Origin: DASYXZ01 sp035946625
Lineage (GTDB): Bacteria; Acidobacteriota; Terriglobia; UBA7540
Reading direction: 5' to 3'
Assembly (NCBI GenBank): GCA_035946625.1
Contig: DASYZE010000017.1
Span: 1-64,000, forward strand
DNA length: 64,000 bases
Of the stretch, positions 61,986 through 64,000 are shown one piece after another; positions within the stretch are counted from its first letter, which is position 1; the number at the start of each line of letters is the position of its first letter. Under the pieces are notes generated by a model that ran no database searches, was not told the DNA's origin, and saw only the letters and a program-made list of their open reading frames with translations. The position numbers and the translations under genes are program-made.

Positions 61986-62594
61986 ATGGAGCAAGAGCAT
62001 CATCACATCCCCATAGTCATCATTCAAGGCAGCGTTCGCCCGAAAAGCTACACCAGCATGGCGGTGGCGCTGGTAGCCGATGAATTCAAAAAGCATTCGG
62101 ATTATTCGGTCAAGGTCATCGATCCCGCCGGACTCAACCTGCCCTGGCCCGGCACCAACCCGAATTCACCGGCCACGCAGGCCCTGCAGTCCGACGTTAA
62201 GGCCGCAGCCGGAGTGGTGCTGGCGACGCCCGAATACCATGGAACTTTTTCCAGCGTCATGAAGCTGGTGATCGAAAACCTCGGCTTCCCCTCCGTCCTC
62301 GCCGGAAAGCCTGTGGCTCTCCTGGGCGTGGCCGCCGGCGCGATTGGCGCCATCAAATCGCTCGAACACCTGCGGGGCGTGTGCTCTCATATCGGCAGCA
62401 TCGTGCTGCCGCTTCCCGTTTCTGTGGCCAACGTGCAGAAGGTTTTTGATGCGGAAGGTCATCCGTTAGACCCTGCGATGGAAAAATACGTGCGGAGCGT
62501 TGCTTCTAATCTGATCAATTATCTGCACCAGCATGTTTGTCCCGCCATCACGCTGGAGCGAATCCTGCGAGAAGGTGTGCCCGTGAATCAATGA
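61986..62594 (+). CDS. NADPH-dependent FMN reductase
   Basis: The 202-residue flavodoxin-like protein belongs to the FMN_red family. The flavin loop appears as VIIQGSVRPKSYTSMAVALV, and the GATPEYHGTFSS-like stretch LATPEYHGTFSSVMKLVIENL gives the second loop. KPVALLGVAAGAIGAIKSLEHL completes the pattern. It would reduce FMN, quinones or azo compounds with NADPH. In this cluster it could pass electrons to or from the acyl-CoA dehydrogenase, but that is inference. The ATG at 61986 follows GAGAGGAATTC. It ends 85 nt ahead of the dehydrogenase gene. Confidence 0.88.
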   Translation: MEQEHHHIPIVIIQGSVRPKSYTSMAVALVADEFKKHSDYSVKVIDPAGLNLPWPGTNPNSPATQALQSDVKAAAGVVLATPEYHGTFSSVMKLVIENLGFPSVLAGKPVALLGVAAGAIGAIKSLEHLRGVCSHIGSIVLPLPVSVANVQKVFDAEGHPLDPAMEKYVRSVASNLINYLHQHVCPAITLERILREGVPVNQ

Positions 62595-62679
62595 ATGAAA
62601 AGCGCGCCCCAAAAAGCCCGGTGATGGGATTTATCGGAATCACCCAAAAACCAGTCAAGCATTGGATCGAGGGAATAAA

Positions 62680-64000
62680 ATGGCCACGGCCCCAACCACA
62701 ACTCCGAAAAAGATCAAAGGCGGAAGCTTTTTAATTGACCCGCGCCTGCCGGAAGAAATCTTTACCCCGGAAGACCTGACGGATCAGCACCGCCTCATCG
62801 CCCGGACCGCGCAGGAATTTGTGGAAAAAGAAATCATTCCGCGCGTTCAGGAGATGGAAGACAAGAAGCCCGGCGTCTTGCGCGAGCTTTTGAAGAAGGC
62901 GGCTGAACTGGGTTTGGGCGCCACCGACGTTCCGCAAAAATACGGCGGCCTGGAGCTCGACAAAATATCGAGCATTATCATTTCCGAAAAGATGGCGCGC
63001 AGCGGCGCTTGGGCGGCCACCATGGGCGCGCAGGCCGGCATCGGGATTCTTCCCATCGCCTTCTTCGGCACCGATGCCCAGAAGGAAAAATACGTGCCCA
63101 AACTCGCCAGCGCCGATTGGGTGGGCGCCTATTGTTTGAGTGAGGCGACTTCAGCCTCGGACGCTTTGAACTGCAAAACCAAGGCTGTGCTCAGCGCGGA
63201 TGGCCGGCATTACGTTTTGAACGGCACCAAGATGTGGGTCACCAACGGCGGCATCGCCGACATCTACACCGTTTTTGCCAAAGTGGACGGAGAAAAATTC
63301 TCCGCCTTCATCGTGGAGCGCGCGTTTCCCGGCGTTTCCCCCGGCGCCGAAGAACACAAGATGGGCATCCGCGGATCGTCCACCACGCCCCTGGTTATGG
63401 AAAACGTGCAGGTGCCGGCGGAAAACGTCTTGGGTGAGATCGGCAAAGGCCACCAAATCGCCTTCAACATTTTGAACATGGGCCGCCTGAAGTTGGGCGC
63501 GGGCTGTGTGGGCGGATCGAAATACCTGATTGCCGAGGCTCTGAAGTGGGCGAAAGAACGCGACGCATTTGGCCACAAAATCGCCGACTTTGGAATGATC
63601 AAGGAAAAGCTGGGCGAAATGGTGGTACGCACCTACGCCATCGAGAGCATCTCCTATCGCTCGACGGGTATGATTGATCAAATGCTTGAAGGTGTTGAAC
63701 AGGCATCATCCACCGCGGGCAAACAAATCCTGGAAGCATTACAGCAATACGCCGTGGAATGTTCCATCTTGAAAGTGATGGGCACGGAGACGCTGCACTT
63801 TGTGGCCGATGAAACCGTACAGATTTTCGGCGGCTATGGATTCTCGAGTGATTATGAAATCGAACGCGGCTATCGCGACCAGCGCGTGAACAGGATCTTC
63901 GAGGGCACCAACGAAATCAATCGCCTGCTCATCACCGACATGTTGATGAAGCGCGCCATGAAGGGTGAGTTGGCGCTTTTTGCCGCCGCCCAGAAATTGT
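62680..64000 (+). CDS. fadE: acyl-CoA dehydrogenase FadE-type, truncated by window edge
   Basis: The visible 440 residues open MATAPTTTPKKIKGGSFLID and show the acyl-CoA dehydrogenase plan: LTDQHRLIARTAQEFVEKEI, AYCLSEATSASDALNCKTKA (flavin site), GTKMWVTNGGIADIYTVFAK and GRLKLGAGCVGGSKYLIAEAL. The catalytic Glu is in RIFEGTNEINRLLITDMLM. The protein continues past the edge, as in the long (~590-residue) FadE type found with fadN and fadA in Bacillus. The enzyme makes trans-2-enoyl-CoA with FAD. The ATG at 62680 follows GAGGGAATA, a good ribosome site. Confidence 0.93.
   Translation, partial: MATAPTTTPKKIKGGSFLIDPRLPEEIFTPEDLTDQHRLIARTAQEFVEKEIIPRVQEMEDKKPGVLRELLKKAAELGLGATDVPQKYGGLELDKISSIIISEKMARSGAWAATMGAQAGIGILPIAFFGTDAQKEKYVPKLASADWVGAYCLSEATSASDALNCKTKAVLSADGRHYVLNGTKMWVTNGGIADIYTVFAKVDGEKFSAFIVERAFPGVSPGAEEHKMGIRGSSTTPLVMENVQVPAENVLGEIGKGHQIAFNILNMGRLKLGAGCVGGSKYLIAEALKWAKERDAFGHKIADFGMIKEKLGEMVVRTYAIESISYRSTGMIDQMLEGVEQASSTAGKQILEALQQYAVECSILKVMGTETLHFVADETVQIFGGYGFSSDYEIERGYRDQRVNRIFEGTNEINRLLITDMLMKRAMKGELALFAAAQKL

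Overview
The window looks like chromosomal DNA of an Acidobacteriota bacterium (Terriglobia-like). This is inferred from gene content and protein style, not from a marker gene: a pilMNOPQ cluster, SBBP-repeat and sortilin/VPS10-type secreted proteins, a bactofilin, RAYT transposases with REP-like hairpins, two APC permeases and a fadN-fadA-fadE beta-oxidation set. The DNA is GC-rich by eye. No rRNA, tRNA or CRISPR array was found.

Region 1 (1-2.8 kb) is accessory. A truncated RAYT transposase runs off the left edge. Two inverted copies of a REP-like hairpin (276-310 and 1899-1933) flank a cluster of small membrane proteins that includes a tandem duplicate with a coupled start. A dead RAYT pseudogene with 25-bp flanking inverted repeats follows. 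Region 2 (2.8-14.4 kb) is mostly housekeeping: a TIGR03790-type secreted protein, cell-wall amidase, GerMN protein, RNase PH, RdgB, a CHASE3-GAF-GAF-GGDEF diguanylate cyclase, a chlorite-dismutase/HemQ family protein, endonuclease III, IspH, a MOSC protein and a cupin.

Region 3 (14.4-19.8 kb) is a compact minus-strand cluster: an SDR protein lacking the usual catalytic residues, a TrkA-type channel with an unusual pore sequence, the NAD(P)HX repair enzyme, TsaE, a PqiC-like lipoprotein and a FabI-like reductase. Region 4 (20-30.4 kb, minus strand) holds a SpoIIE-type phosphatase, two amino-acid permeases with a permease relic between them, an S1/P1 nuclease, then pepP, accB, accC and thiE. 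Region 5 (30.4-36.2 kb, minus strand) is the type IV pilus operon HTH-pilM-N-O-P-Q, with a recognisable sigma70-like promoter at one end and an intrinsic terminator at the other.

Region 6 (36.4-41.2 kb) is gene-poor. It holds an orphan MacB-type permease, small unknown proteins, palindromes, and a DUF433/DUF5615 toxin-antitoxin-like pair with a frameshifted toxin gene between two direct repeats. Region 7 (41.2-53.8 kb) carries secreted and envelope proteins: a VPS10/BNR protein, an unknown secreted protein, a GH3 beta-glucosidase behind a perfect palindrome, a bactofilin, a methyltransferase-fold protein and a 1179-residue SBBP protein whose coding sequence contains filler repeats of an intergenic type. 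Region 8 (53.8-64 kb) has a DinB protein, a PpiD/SurA-like chaperone, and fadN, fadA, an FMN reductase and an acyl-CoA dehydrogenase. A small-protein/nucleotidyltransferase pair and a DUF1326 protein sit between fadN and fadA.

No large undescribed system is evident. The best candidates for novelty are the REP-flanked membrane-protein cluster, the small-protein/nucleotidyltransferase pair, the filler insertions in the SBBP gene, and the apparently catalytically altered SDR and channel in one operon.
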